A program made the position numbers and the translations under genes. Below the pieces are notes generated by a model that saw only the letters and a program-made list of their open reading frames with translations, made no database searches and was not told the DNA's origin. Below, piece after piece: positions 54,601 to 60,250 of a stretch of 64,000 nt of DNA (positions are counted from its first letter, which is position 1; every line of letters starts with the position of its first letter). This DNA is from Mimachlamys varia (Eukaryota > Mollusca > Bivalvia > Pectinida > Pectinidae): contig OX392534.1 of assembly GCA_947623455.1 (NCBI GenBank), positions 32,052,926-32,116,925 of the forward strand, given 5' to 3'.

Positions 54601-57600
54601 AAATGTAAGACCCATGAAATCTGTTAAATCTCAATTATCCCTGAAATTTTATAATGAACTATTTCAACTTTTGAACTGAAAGATTTCAAATGTCCTCAAG
54701 ACTGAATGGGTTTTAACTATAAAGAATAGACAACTGAGACCTTCATTAACATACAAGCAGATTTGTACCTTTCATAGCAGCTAACTGGTTCATCGTGATG
54801 TCATTGTCGGCTTGTAGAGATTCCAACTGTGTACAGAAAAAGTATTGACTTTAATACCGCTGTGGGTAATACACTACATATTGTAGGTAATTGTTGATAT
54901 ATTCCGATTCCATATTGTTTACTTTATAGGCCTTTCCCAAAAGTGTTGTTATCCCCCTTGATAGGCCACAATGATGGATACAAGATAGACTTCCGGGAAG
55001 TGTTTTTGTGATGATTTGGCACCATGTCACTATCAGATGAAGTAATTTCCATTTATAACATCGAAAATACATGGTGCAAATTTGTTTAAAAAACACTTTC
55101 CATTGTAGCCAGGATATTGCAAACAAGAAAGATAGCAACACCTTTGAGATAGGCCTATACTGTTCTACTTCTACCTTGTTACTCAATTCAATTACTGCTG
55201 CATAAAAACCTTCAAAGGTTGTTCACGGTTATATGAATGCCAAACTTCTATCATAACTAAACATCTGTATCATGCACATATTAGGGTGTAAACTTTGAAT
55301 CAGATTCAAATATTTAAGAATAGAACATTTGGCTAACTCTTCTTCTAGTAATCTGCAATGATTTCTAAGGTTTAAATTTTTTTTTTCTCAATCACAAATC
55401 TATTCCAATCAACTTCAAATTTAATGACTGAAAATGACTTGAACTCTGAACTACACTGTAGTACACACATCATGTCTAAATTCTTTGACCACCAAAATGT
55501 AAAAATTTGCCACTTTCGGTAGGATACAGTGGATGGATGACCTCTGCAGGGGAGATAATGACCTACTTCGGTTGAAAGCGTATCCTCCTCCTTGACTATT
55601 TCGTCAAGTTTATCAGGTGAGATACTGACCTTTACAGGTGTGACACTTACCTTGGCTGAGAGCATATCCTCCTCCTTGACCATTTCATCAAGTTTATCCT
55701 GAAGACAGATTTTCTCTTTTTCAGCTTTCTCTGTCTCCTCCACCAAGTTTCTCTCTGCTTCCTACACACAGAAAACAGGACATTATCTCACAAGTTCATT
55801 ACAGCCATTTCAAACCCCACAAAACATCCAAAGACAACATCAAAACATTTAATGTTTATCAAACAATAACAGACTTCATGTTTGTCAAAAAGATGAGGAT
55901 CCCCACAAATCATACTTGGTGTTGCTTTTCTTGAAGAATGACCACTCAGTAGAAAAAAAAATCAGTTTGAAATTGAACATGCACAAGAACTACAAATCTT
56001 TTCTGTTCAAAGTCAAATTGACCACTTCTTACAATATTTAAATGATCTTACCATAGTTACAGGACCTAACTGACCAGTGTTTACAACCGTTTTAGGACCT
56101 AACTGACCACTGTTTACAAACCATTTTAGGACCTAACTGACCACTTACAGACAGTTTGTCCTGGAGCTCCTTGACCTCCTTGAGCTGGTCTTGGTACTTC
56201 TCTGCTAGTTGCTGCAGTTCATCTTGAGATTTCTCACACATGTCCTTTAGGTGGGCACATTCTTCTTCTGTGTTCACCATGGACCGCTACATGTCAAGGT
56301 CAAAGTCACAGATGTAATGTCATTGATCCATATCACACTTTAAGGTTTCAGGAAATAATGCATTGATAAAAGAATAGCAATGAAAGTAATATCAAGGTCG
56401 CAGTGTAGAATGTCAAGATTATCAATCAGTGTAATGTCAAAGTTGCAGAGCAGAATGTCAAGGTGACCAAACACTTTTGACTGTCAAGGTTACCAAATAC
56501 TTTTGACTGTCCAGGTTTCGAAACATTACCCAATGTCAAGGTTACCAAACACTACCCAATGTCAAGGTTACCAAACACTACCCAATGTCAAGGTTACTAA
56601 ACACTACCCAATGTCAAGGTTACCAAACACTACCCAATGTCAAGGTTACTAAACACTACCCAATGTCAAGGTTACCAAACACTACCCAATGTCAAGGTTA
56701 CCAAACACTACCCAATGTCAAAGTTACCAAACATTTCCCAATGTCAAGGTCAAATAATACAGCTTTTATAAAAATGGATAGATGTTGAGAAATTATTGCC
56801 AAAATGATGAAGGAAAAGTGAGTCCTACTATATATCTAAATGTTTCTCCAAGTTAAGAAGGCCAAGGCTTCAAATTTATATAATCATAGCAGAGATCATT
56901 CTGCACTTACCTCAAGATCGGATAGTTTTCTCACTGCTTCTAGTTTTTCCTGTAAAACTTTTCGAAGTGATTCCTGAAAGAAGAAATGCATATATAAATA
57001 TAACCTTTTACAAGTCATAACTATCAATGAAACAAATCCTTTCAATATATATATGTACTAGGGCTATTACGAGTACCCGAGTACCCGGGCACGGGTCGGG
57101 TTGGAGAAGTTACAGGGTCCGAATATGTGTACCCGGGTACCCGTCAAAATAGGAAAAATTTTGTCACACGGCTGTGTCTATGTAAAACTTCTATTAAAGT
57201 AGTACAAAATCCCACTGATTTGTGTTGTTTTCACTTACCAAGGATGACACTTCATCTGTTTACAACAAGTTCACATGTAACATTGTTCCAAATTTTATTT
57301 CCCATGACCGTATTTCGATACAAGATACACGTAATTGACATTGATAATAATAAAGCACCATGCTGATTATCATGTTGTTCGTTGCTTTAATTCCTTGGTT
57401 GCAACAAATATGTATATCGAGTACTTCAAATGCAGGTACGATAAAATAGACAATTACGGTATTGTGCCCCACTTTTTTGTCCTGCCTGTTGCGCATGGGC
57501 AGGATAGTGTATTCACGTGTGTACGACGAACAAGCGGGATAGCTTTGACAGTTATGTCAGCTTGTTATATATTGGTTTTTCCAATTAATGCAGCTATAAG

Positions 57601-60250
57601 ATTATCGACTGGTGCATAAAAATGGATACCACAATATCGTTATTGAATCATACTCCACTAATTGCATTGAATCTCCCTCGTAAGCCTGTCACCCCACACA
57701 ACAAACAAGGTAAATGTGATGAAAGCTAGCTTCCAACTATGATTTATATATGTCGAGTACCCGGGTACAGGTCGGGTACTAAAATTTGGTTACCCGGGGG
57801 CAAAATTTAGTACCCGTGACAGCCCTAATATGTACATTTTGCACCACTCAAGAGTTTAAGTTGTTATTTTGAATGTGATTTTATAATTCTACAGTGGTTT
57901 TGAAGTCATATTGTTAAGCCTCAGTTTGGCAGTAGATACAAGCCTTACCTTAGCAGTGGTTTCGTAAGTGAGTTTTTCTTCCTGCAAGGTAACCACTTCT
58001 TGTCGTAAAGAATCCTCAGCATGATTCTAAAACAAAACCAACACTTAATTTACTGAACACCCATTTTCATTGAAATACTGTTATGATTATAGATTCAGTG
58101 ACTTCACTAAGATGAGATATCACATCAATCCATAGTTTTCAAAAGTTCATGGCATTTATAATCAAACCTCAAGATTGTATCAAAAGCAAGCAACATCGTC
58201 ATGTAAACTGCACAGAGTTGAATGCTGCTTTATACAGCTAGGTTACCTTTCCTTAAAGTAAGTGACAGGTATGCTGTTTTATACAGCTAGGTTACCCTTA
58301 CCTTAGACTAAGTGACAGGTATGCTGTTTTATACAGCTAGGTTACCTTTCCTTAAAGTACGTGACACGAATGCTGCTTTATACAGCTAGGTTACCCCTTA
58401 CCTTAGAGTAAGTGTTACCCCTTACCTTAGAGTAAGTGACAGGAATGCTGCTTTATACAGCAAGGTTACCCTTACCTTAGAGTAAGTGTCAGGAAAGCTG
58501 CTTTATACAGCTAGGTTCTAGCATTACCTTAGAGTAAGTGACAGGAATGCTGCTTTATACAGCTAGGTTACCCTTACCTTAGAGTCAGTGACAGGTATGC
58601 TGTTTTATACAGCTAGGTTACCTTTCCCAATACAGATAGGTTATCCTTACCTTAGAGTAAATGGCAGGTATGCTGTTTTATACAGCTAGGTTACCTTTCC
58701 TTAAAGTTAGTGACACGAATGCTGCTTTATACAGCTAGGTTACCCCTTACCTTAGAATAAGTGTTACCCCTTACCTTAGAGTAAGTGACAGGAATGCTGC
58801 TTTATACAGCAAGGTTATCCCTTACCTTAGAGTAAGTGTCAGGAAAGCTGCTTTATACAGCTAGGTTCTAGCCTTACCTTAGAGTAAGTGACAGGAATGC
58901 TGCCTTATACAGCAAGGTTACCCCTTACCTTAGAGTAAGTGTCAGGAAAGCTGCTTTATACAGCTAGACTACCCCTTACCTTAGAGTCAGTGACAGGAAT
59001 GCTGCTTTATACAGCTAGGTTACCCTTACCTTAGAGTAAGTGACAGGAATGCTGCTTTATACAGCTAGGTTACCCTTACCTTAAAGTAAGTGACAGGAAT
59101 GCTGCTTTATACAGCTAGGTTACCCTTACCTTAGTCTAAGCGACAGGTATGCTGCTTTATACAGCTAGGTTACCCTTACCTTAGAGTAAGTGACAGCAAT
59201 GCTGCTTTATACAGCTAGGTTACCCTTACCTTAGAGTAAGTGTTACCCCTTACCTTAGAGTAAATGACAGGAATGCTGCTTTATACAGCTAGGCTACCCC
59301 TTACCTTAGAGTAAGTGACAGGAATGCTGCTTTATACAGCTAGGTTACCCCTTACCTTTGAGTAAGTGTGAAGCTGGTTCTCCAATACATCAAGTCGAGA
59401 CAAAAGTCGATCTTCTGTGATTAGGGCCTGTAAACAGAACACAGGATTTGATAATTCATGATTCAAAAAGAAAAGAGATAAATAAATACAATAAAACCTT
59501 CTGATCTCGAAGTTGACAGGACCATGGGACAACTTCAAATTATCCGATTATTCGGGTTACGAAAGTTTGACTGCTAGTGTAAAGCTTGGCTGGGATAGAC
59601 AAATACTTTGAATTAAATGGGGGGTCTTAAACGGAGTTATACAATTATCAGCTGATAACAATTATCTACAGTTGAATTAAAATGGATACATACTCCAAGT
59701 GAATACAGTATCACAATTTAAATATCTTGCAAAATTTATTGGAAAGAAATACAAACAAGGAACATGAATAACTCATTTTTCTTCATATATTTAAAATCTG
59801 AGGGACAACAACAAAATAAAGCTTTGCAAAATATACAGGCTTGTCTGTCAACTTATATGAAAGAAAAGGCAATTTTAAATAGATAAGGAAAATTAACAAT
59901 GCATTTAACAGATAAAACCTCATATATACTGTTTAAACAGATTTTTAAACAGTATATCCACTCCTACAAGACCATCTTTTGTTCGCCAACAGATCACCAA
60001 CCTTCGTCAGTGAGACTTCGACCATAAGGATGGAATCATGTCAAATGTACGATTGTGTAACACTGTGAATTGCTCTACACTCTAAGCTGATCAATGCCTT
60101 TTCTACCTTCCAGCTTGATCATGACCTACACTGACCAGGAAGGGTCCGACTTACCTGCCATCCCGTCTCCGAAGCTTCCTGTGTGTTCTCCAGAAGCTGC
60201 TGCAGCGTGGTCAGCTTCTGTTCCAGCATCTTCTCCCGGTGAAGGGCTTC
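27543..60250 (-). CDS. SLMAP: SLMAP-like tail-anchored coiled-coil protein, spliced, 5'-partial
   Basis: Twenty-six coding exons on the minus strand join into one open frame of 733 codons plus stop. Exons 1-7 match vertebrate SLMAP block by block as I recall that sequence: EALHREKMLEQKL, ITEDRLLSRLDVLENQL, EDSLRQEV, ESLRKVLQEKLEAVRKLS, NTEEECAHLKDM, LQADNDIT. Exon 8 is an acidic, non-coiled stretch. Exons 10-22 are a heptad array. Exons 23-25 resume the SLMAP C-terminal coil (LKEECSSLRKR, MSRKENL) and exon 26 gives a C-terminal membrane anchor. In known orthologues an N-terminal FHA domain binds phosphorylated MST1/2, the coil joins SIKE and striatin in STRIPAK, and the tail sits in ER, SR or outer mitochondrial membrane. 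The FHA exons and start codon are not in the window. Splice phases agree at every junction. No homology search was run, so the name rests on recalled similarity. Confidence 0.9.
27642..28516 (-). other. SLMAP intron 25
   Basis: AT-rich intron with no repeat or gene that I can identify. Confidence 0.6.
28517..28651 (-). CDS. SLMAP: SLMAP exon 25 (45 codons, phase 0-0)
   Basis: The acceptor is CTTGTTTCAG and the donor AAGATG|GTGAAT. It encodes LEHSREEVAILTKKCEASVT then KIGELKSEMENMSEEYHQL and NRSKM. It is the last coiled segment before the membrane anchor. If the intron were retained the frame would end 28 residues later without a membrane segment. Confidence 0.88.
29025..29812. repeat. Minisatellite in SLMAP intron 24, 48-bp unit, about 16 copies
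   Basis: The unit carries CCCACATGACTATTACCCTG, GGTCAATGAAGTCTGGGTAC and CCAGGAGT. It stays open in frame on both strands (16-residue repeats) simply because 48 is divisible by three. GGGTACCC palindromes recur in every unit. Confidence 0.95.
29907..29970. repeat. 32-bp direct duplication
   Basis: GGAACCAGTCAAGCTGGCCT and GGCGATAACACT occur twice in tandem without change. Confidence 0.9.
30237..30660. repeat. Tandem array of 61-bp hairpin units, 7 copies
   Basis: Each unit has TCCCTTGAC (or TTGGC) near one end and GTCAAGGGA about 30 bases later, so each can fold on itself. Unit spacing is 61 bp at the left end. It lies in SLMAP intron 24. Confidence 0.9.
31059..31218 (-). CDS. SLMAP: SLMAP exon 24 (160 bp, phase 2-0)
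   Basis: The acceptor is GTGTTGTAG and the donor CAGGAG|GTGAGAC. It encodes MSRKENLQLSAEYNKLQES through VQLEMKELAWKSNLTDSQKE to QALQE, matching the MSRKELENQ block of vertebrates. Reading past the donor stays open for 106 more residues that end in a hydrophobic stretch (see findings), so an alternative terminal exon is possible. Confidence 0.92.
31358..31555. mobile_element. MITE with TA target duplication
   Basis: Imperfect terminal inverted repeats CTGTAAACCAACAAATTTT and CTCTAAACCAACTTATTTT are flanked by TA at 31356-31357 and 31556-31557. Internal TTCGCGGTGACTTAATTTCG-like units repeat. The TA site suggests a Tc1/mariner-type origin. Confidence 0.65.
31800..31999 (-). mobile_element. tRNA-derived SINE in SLMAP intron 23
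   Basis: On the minus strand the head has an A box (GTGGAGCAGTGGATAGCGC) and B box (GCCGGGTTCCATTTCCCG, 31926-31943). The central module GGAGGAAACTGGAGTACCC (plus strand, from 31855) matches the inverse of the core in the SINE at 11503-11745. Confidence 0.75.
32161..32236 (-). CDS. SLMAP: SLMAP exon 23 (76 bp, phase 1-2)
   Basis: The acceptor is CTCGAAGCAG after a long pyrimidine tract and the donor AAAAT|GTAAGT. It encodes AEFTALKEECSSLRKRIQAI then EAEMK, matching WNALETECHSLKREN of vertebrate SLMAP. The phase moves to 2, ending the symmetric array. Confidence 0.9.
33091..33213 (-). CDS. SLMAP: SLMAP exon 22, basic Ser/His-rich insert (123 bp, phase 1-1)
   Basis: The acceptor is ATTTATAG and the donor CAGAGAG|GTAATA. 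It opens KVRHLQERVDDRRERARD and goes on to HSRFSHSHSEPHSPTTSKQR. The second half is Ser/His/Pro-rich and cannot be coil. It is the last symmetric exon of the array and a likely alternative exon with possible phosphosites (SEPHSPTT). I recall no vertebrate counterpart. Confidence 0.78.
33214..35823 (-). other. SLMAP intron 21
   Basis: Contains the 28-bp minisatellite at 33862-34265. No further exon was found; the rest is AT-rich. Confidence 0.5.
33862..34265. repeat. Minisatellite, 28-bp unit, about 14 copies
   Basis: The unit is AACTTATGTCAACAAAGGTC plus AACCAGTT. The right part is more diverged (GTTAACTGGTG variants). GTTAAC sites recur. Confidence 0.92.
35824..35886 (-). CDS. SLMAP: SLMAP exon 21, three-heptad cassette (63 bp, phase 1-1)
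   Basis: The acceptor is GTTTGTAG and the donor CTCAAAA|GTAAGTG. It encodes RIQQEAQQTAKQSHNETEQL then K. It is glutamine-rich and position 3 is Gln rather than Leu, the only cassette with that change. Confidence 0.88.
36511..36573 (-). CDS. SLMAP: SLMAP exon 20, three-heptad cassette (63 bp, phase 1-1)
   Basis: The acceptor is TACTTCAG and the donor GCCAAAC|GTAAGTA. It encodes SQLDEEKTKHKDTKKDLDDA then K, a highly charged coil with L3 and L17 in core positions. Confidence 0.88.
37266..37328 (-). CDS. SLMAP: SLMAP exon 19, three-heptad cassette (63 bp, phase 1-1)
   Basis: The acceptor is GGCTAACAG and the donor CTCAAGA|GTGAGTG. It encodes DRLLEEQAHTKSNQQENERL then K. L3 and L20 are kept but the middle heptad is polar. 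Confidence 0.88.
37329..39560 (-). other. SLMAP intron 18
   Basis: AT-rich intron. The only feature I can support is the foldback repeat copy at 37650-37719. No extra cassette exon was seen. Confidence 0.5.
37650..37719. repeat. Foldback repeat copy 3
   Basis: CCCCTGGAGACAAATTTGAA, CTCTTCC and GGAATAATTCATTATGAGAT then TTCAGAGGT; the ends are slightly decayed. Confidence 0.65.
39561..39623 (-). CDS. SLMAP: SLMAP exon 18, three-heptad cassette (63 bp, phase 1-1)
   Basis: The acceptor is TTGATTACAG and the donor CTACGAG|GTCAGTG. It encodes DQLSKAETTTQEVKEQILDL then R, with core L3, A6, V13, I17 and L20. Confidence 0.9.
40321..40362 (-). CDS. SLMAP: SLMAP exon 17, two-heptad cassette (42 bp, phase 1-1)
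   Basis: The acceptor is TTGTGTTACAG and the donor CTTCAAG|GTAATG. It encodes SELDETKMRADTLQ when joined to exon 16. Core residues are L3, T6, A10 and L13. Confidence 0.87.
41276..41980 (+). other. Possible three-exon plus-strand gene end nested in SLMAP intron
   Basis: Three exon-like blocks at 41276-41309, 41622-41730 and 41912-41980 have AG acceptors (TTCCAG, TTTTTTTTCAG, ATTTCTAG) and GT donors. The phases fit, and together they read SVSFTDR, IKGNKISFSGDKDFFQPSL, RQGLDVIYSKPANIQ and FDEYDLCSGKPYALVHYPS before TGA. I recognise no family, and one open frame in three can arise by chance in blocks this short. Confidence 0.15.
42805..42864 (-). other. Possible alternative first exon of a short SLMAP isoform
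   Basis: In the 5-kb intron between exons 16 and 17 an open stretch with ATGs reads MKEISDLCVTMKRKLHSLNE and meets a consensus GTAAGTG donor in phase 1, the phase every downstream acceptor expects. It cannot be internal after exon 16, because the phase-1 acceptors I tried create a stop at the junction. Vertebrate SLMAP has short isoforms from internal promoters. No promoter element is visible, so this is weak. Confidence 0.2.
45453..45515 (-). CDS. SLMAP: SLMAP exon 16, three-heptad cassette (63 bp, phase 1-1)
   Basis: The acceptor is TCCTTAG and the donor TACAAAT|GTAAGT. It encodes DLLLEARDLQKKAEVELRRY then K. It resembles vertebrate SLMAP around the ELIEAQELARTSKQK segment. It is followed by a 5-kb intron. 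Confidence 0.9.
46056..46205 (-). CDS. SLMAP: SLMAP exon 15, coil plus Asn/Asp-rich loop (150 bp, phase 1-1)
   Basis: The acceptor is CTTTTGCAG and the donor CTCAACG|GTAAGC. It starts as coil (DKVNNLETEIIDYKVQQV), then runs into a Gly/Asn/Asp/His-rich stretch (GNGNADETIHNHVDGDLDDN) with no heptads. It probably forms a flexible break in the rod. Confidence 0.86.
46408..46475. repeat. Foldback repeat copy 4
   Basis: ACCCCCAAAGACACATATAA, CTCTTCCAATTC and GGAATAGCTCATTATGAAAT then TTCAGGGGT. Confidence 0.7.
46597..46766. repeat. 84-bp tandem duplication touching the exon 14 donor
   Basis: CTTACCAGGGTAATACTGAG through CTTAGAGCAACAGTCATG occurs at 46601 and 46685. The second copy runs into the splice donor of exon 14, and both copies begin with a donor-like CTTACC. 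Confidence 0.9.
46763..46825 (-). CDS. SLMAP: SLMAP exon 14, three-heptad cassette (63 bp, phase 1-1)
   Basis: The acceptor is TTCTTTCAG and the donor CTTCAAG|GTAAGC. It encodes LQLKESHKQSDGSKELIKGL then Q, with L3, I17 and L20 in core positions and a weak middle heptad (SDGS). An 84-bp tandem duplication lies directly past the donor. Confidence 0.88.
47102..47529. mobile_element. Non-autonomous hAT-type element, 428 bp
   Basis: It is flanked by a perfect 8-bp duplication GGCACTAC (47094-47101 and 47530-47537). Ends are TAGAGCTGGG and, inverted, TAAGGCTGGG. Inside are repeated palindromic ACCACGGTATACCA and GTACGTACC words. No transposase reading frame. It lies in SLMAP intron 13. Confidence 0.85.
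47530..47710. repeat. Tandem duplication of about 100 bp
   Basis: CACTACCAAGTC and ATAATAAAATCTCAATTATT then GACCA occur twice, at about 47532-47600 and 47628-47690. The hAT-type element next to it inserted in a matching CACTAC word. Confidence 0.7.
47861..47926 (-). CDS. SLMAP: SLMAP exon 13, cassette with one extra residue (66 bp, phase 1-1)
   Basis: The acceptor is CATATGCAG and the donor TTAGAAC|GTAAGTG. It encodes EKLRLSDLHMNQMMENTMAD then LE. At 22 residues it would shift the heptad by one, forming a skip. It is methionine-rich. Confidence 0.85.
47927..51011 (-). other. SLMAP intron 12
   Basis: AT-rich. It contains the 18-bp perfect palindrome TGATGCATTAATGCATCA at 49165-49182 and the 16-bp minisatellite at 50300-51000. 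No other exon was found. Confidence 0.5.
50300..51000. repeat. Minisatellite, 16-bp unit, about 43 copies, at the exon 12 donor
   Basis: The unit is GAACATTGGACACATG, with GAGGACTGG and CATAGAACACT variants. Since 16 is not a multiple of three the array cycles through all frames, and all three minus-strand frames are open for 264-300 codons. It begins just past the SLMAP exon 12 donor. Confidence 0.96.
51012..51074 (-). CDS. SLMAP: SLMAP exon 12, three-heptad cassette (63 bp, phase 1-1)
   Basis: The acceptor is TTCCTTGCAG and the donor GAAG|GTCAGTG. It encodes KELDAATAESHQYESKMSAL then E, with core L3, A6, Y13, M17 and L20. A 16-bp minisatellite starts about 12 bases past the donor and keeps the read-through frame open for a long way. 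Confidence 0.9.
51367..51429 (-). CDS. SLMAP: SLMAP exon 11, three-heptad cassette (63 bp, phase 1-1)
   Basis: The acceptor is CTGTAAACAG and the donor CTCCAGA|GTAAGTA. It encodes AQLVESDAKLKASSDNVEKL then Q. Core residues are L3, L10, V17 and L20, the register shared by all cassette exons. Confidence 0.9.
51840..51881 (-). CDS. SLMAP: SLMAP exon 10, two-heptad cassette (42 bp, phase 1-1)
   Basis: The acceptor is CTATTCCAG and the donor TATAAAG|GTTTGT. It encodes GKLKETQQQIEKYK, exactly two heptads with core residues at positions 3, 6, 10 and 13. It is the first member of the cassette array. Confidence 0.88.
52123..53151. mobile_element. TIR element of 1029 bp with TAA target duplication
   Basis: The left end AGGAGGCTCGACCCTATGTA and inverted right end AGGAGGATCGACCCTTTCGT match at about 16 of 20 positions. 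TAA flanks both ends (52120-52122 and 53152-53154). A 3-bp TWA duplication is the habit of PIF/Harbinger elements. No transposase was found, so it is non-autonomous. It lies in SLMAP intron 9. Confidence 0.7.
53650..53715 (-). CDS. SLMAP: SLMAP exon 9, proline-containing linker (phase 1-1)
   Basis: The acceptor is TTAATTCCAG and the donor GAAG|GTTAGTC, which is weaker than usual. It encodes DEQPQIIPTSPSLKVIRTDD then IE. The three prolines mean it is not coiled coil. PTSPSLK offers Ser/Thr-Pro sites. It is symmetric and may be alternatively spliced. Confidence 0.82.
53946..54015. repeat. Foldback repeat copy 5, inverted
   Basis: CATCCCTGAAATATCATAAT then GAACTATTCAAAC, GGAAGAGTTCAAATG and CAAGGGTG; orientation opposite to copies 1-4. 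Confidence 0.65.
54107..54229 (-). CDS. SLMAP: SLMAP exon 8, acidic linker (phase 1-1)
   Basis: The acceptor is CCCCACCAG and the donor ACGATAG|GTATAG. It encodes KLEALKEEPSDSNKEADEK followed by a run of Asp, Glu and Thr (TDEDEEEKTEDD). It is very acidic and breaks the coil. Vertebrate SLMAP has a comparable Ser/Asp/Glu-rich variable insert at this place. Confidence 0.88.
54637..54700. repeat. Foldback repeat copy 6, inverted
   Basis: ATCCCTGAAATTTTATAATG then AACTATTTCAACTTTTGAAC and ATTTCAAATGTCCTCAAG; the right end is decayed. Confidence 0.6.
54769..54826 (-). CDS. SLMAP: SLMAP exon 7 (phase 0-1)
   Basis: The acceptor is GTACACAG and the donor ATGAAAG|GTACAA. It encodes LESLQADNDITMNQLAAMK and matches vertebrate LQADNDFTNERL. 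This exon changes the phase from 0 to 1, which then holds for the next fifteen exons. Confidence 0.93.
55564..55614 (-). pseudogene. Decayed duplicate of the 3' half of SLMAP exon 6
   Basis: It reads DKLDEIVKEEDTLST against DKLDEMVKEEDMLSA of the real exon 87 bp away. The donor site has changed from GTAAGT to GTAGGT and no acceptor in the right frame precedes it. It is in frame with the real exon if the intervening bases are read through. Confidence 0.75.
55651..55761 (-). CDS. SLMAP: SLMAP exon 6 (37 codons, phase 0-0)
   Basis: The acceptor is TGTGTGTAG and the donor GCCAAG|GTAAGTG. It encodes EAERNLVEETEKAEKEKICL and then QDKLDEMVKEEDMLSAK, a charged coiled coil matching the KKELQHKIDEMEEKE region of vertebrates. 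A degraded copy of its 3' half lies 87 bp downstream, inside the following intron. Confidence 0.92.
56061..56148. repeat. Tandem triplication of 33-34 bp at the exon 5 donor
   Basis: AGGACCTAACTGACCA starts at 56061, 56094 and 56128. The last copy contains the functional GTAAGTGG donor (minus strand); the others carry GTAAAC at that place. Confidence 0.85.
56149..56286 (-). CDS. SLMAP: SLMAP exon 5 (46 codons, phase 0-0)
   Basis: The acceptor is GACATGTAG and the donor CTGTCT|GTAAGTGG. It encodes RSMVNTEEECAHLKDMCEKS and continues through DELQQLAEKYQDQLKEVKEL to DKLS, a strong match to the SLMAP block NTEDECTHLKEM. The 33-34 bp just past the donor occurs in three tandem copies (56061-56148). 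Confidence 0.95.
56430..56760. repeat. Minisatellite, 26-bp unit, about 12 copies
   Basis: The unit is CAATGTCAAGGTTACCAAAC plus ACTACC. It lies in the intron just upstream of SLMAP exon 5 and decays toward its left end. Confidence 0.93.
56911..56973 (-). CDS. SLMAP: SLMAP exon 4 (21 codons, phase 0-0)
   Basis: The acceptor is TCTTTCAG and the donor TTGAG|GTAAGTG. It encodes ESLRKVLQEKLEAVRKLSDL and E, matching ESLRRVLQEKIEVVRKLS of vertebrates. It is 63 bp, the same length as the cassette exons further on, with Leu at positions 3, 17 and 20, but it is phase 0. Confidence 0.95.
57059..57827. mobile_element. Non-autonomous hAT-type element, 769 bp
   Basis: It is flanked by a perfect 8-bp duplication ATATGTAC (57051-57058 and 57828-57835). 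Terminal inverted repeats are TAGGGCTATTACGAGTACC and TAGGGCTGTCACGGGTACT. Subterminal CCCGGGTACC-type palindromes occur at both ends. The small internal open frames do not resemble a transposase. Confidence 0.88.
57949..58026 (-). CDS. SLMAP: SLMAP exon 3 (26 codons, phase 0-0)
   Basis: The acceptor is TTGTTTTAG and the donor CTAAG|GTAAGG. It encodes NHAEDSLRQEVVTLQEEKL and ends YETTAK, matching the vertebrate block with EDSLRKE and YETTAK. A hAT-type element (57059-57827) sits in the intron just downstream. Confidence 0.95.
58228..59352. repeat. Minisatellite of about 50-bp units carrying splice-donor copies
   Basis: About 22 units, on the plus strand TTACCTTAGAGTAAGTGACA, GGAATGCTGCTTTATACAGC and TAGGTTACCCC. 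On the minus strand each unit carries CACTTACTCTAAG|GTAAGG, almost the same as the exon 2 end CACTTACTCAAAG|GTAAGG. I count about 20 such donor copies between exons 2 and 3. Confidence 0.95.
59356..59427 (-). CDS. SLMAP: SLMAP exon 2 (24 codons, phase 0-0)
   Basis: The acceptor is CTGTTTACAG and the donor TCAAAG|GTAAGG. It encodes ALITEDRLLSRLDVLENQL and then HTYSK, matching the vertebrate block ALI-DEDRLLSRLEV. The donor directly abuts a minisatellite whose unit repeats the last bases of this exon plus the donor (58228-59352). Confidence 0.95.
60155..60250 (-). CDS. SLMAP: SLMAP exon 1 in window (32 codons, phase 0-0)
   Basis: The acceptor is TGTGTTTCAG and the donor CAG|GTAAGT. The exon reads EALHREKMLEQKLTTLQQLL and ends EASETGWQ. 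It is nearly identical to the vertebrate SLMAP segment that starts the coiled coil just after the FHA-linker region. This is the strongest single anchor for the gene name. The previous exon must end in phase 0 and was not found between here and 64000. Confidence 0.95.
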
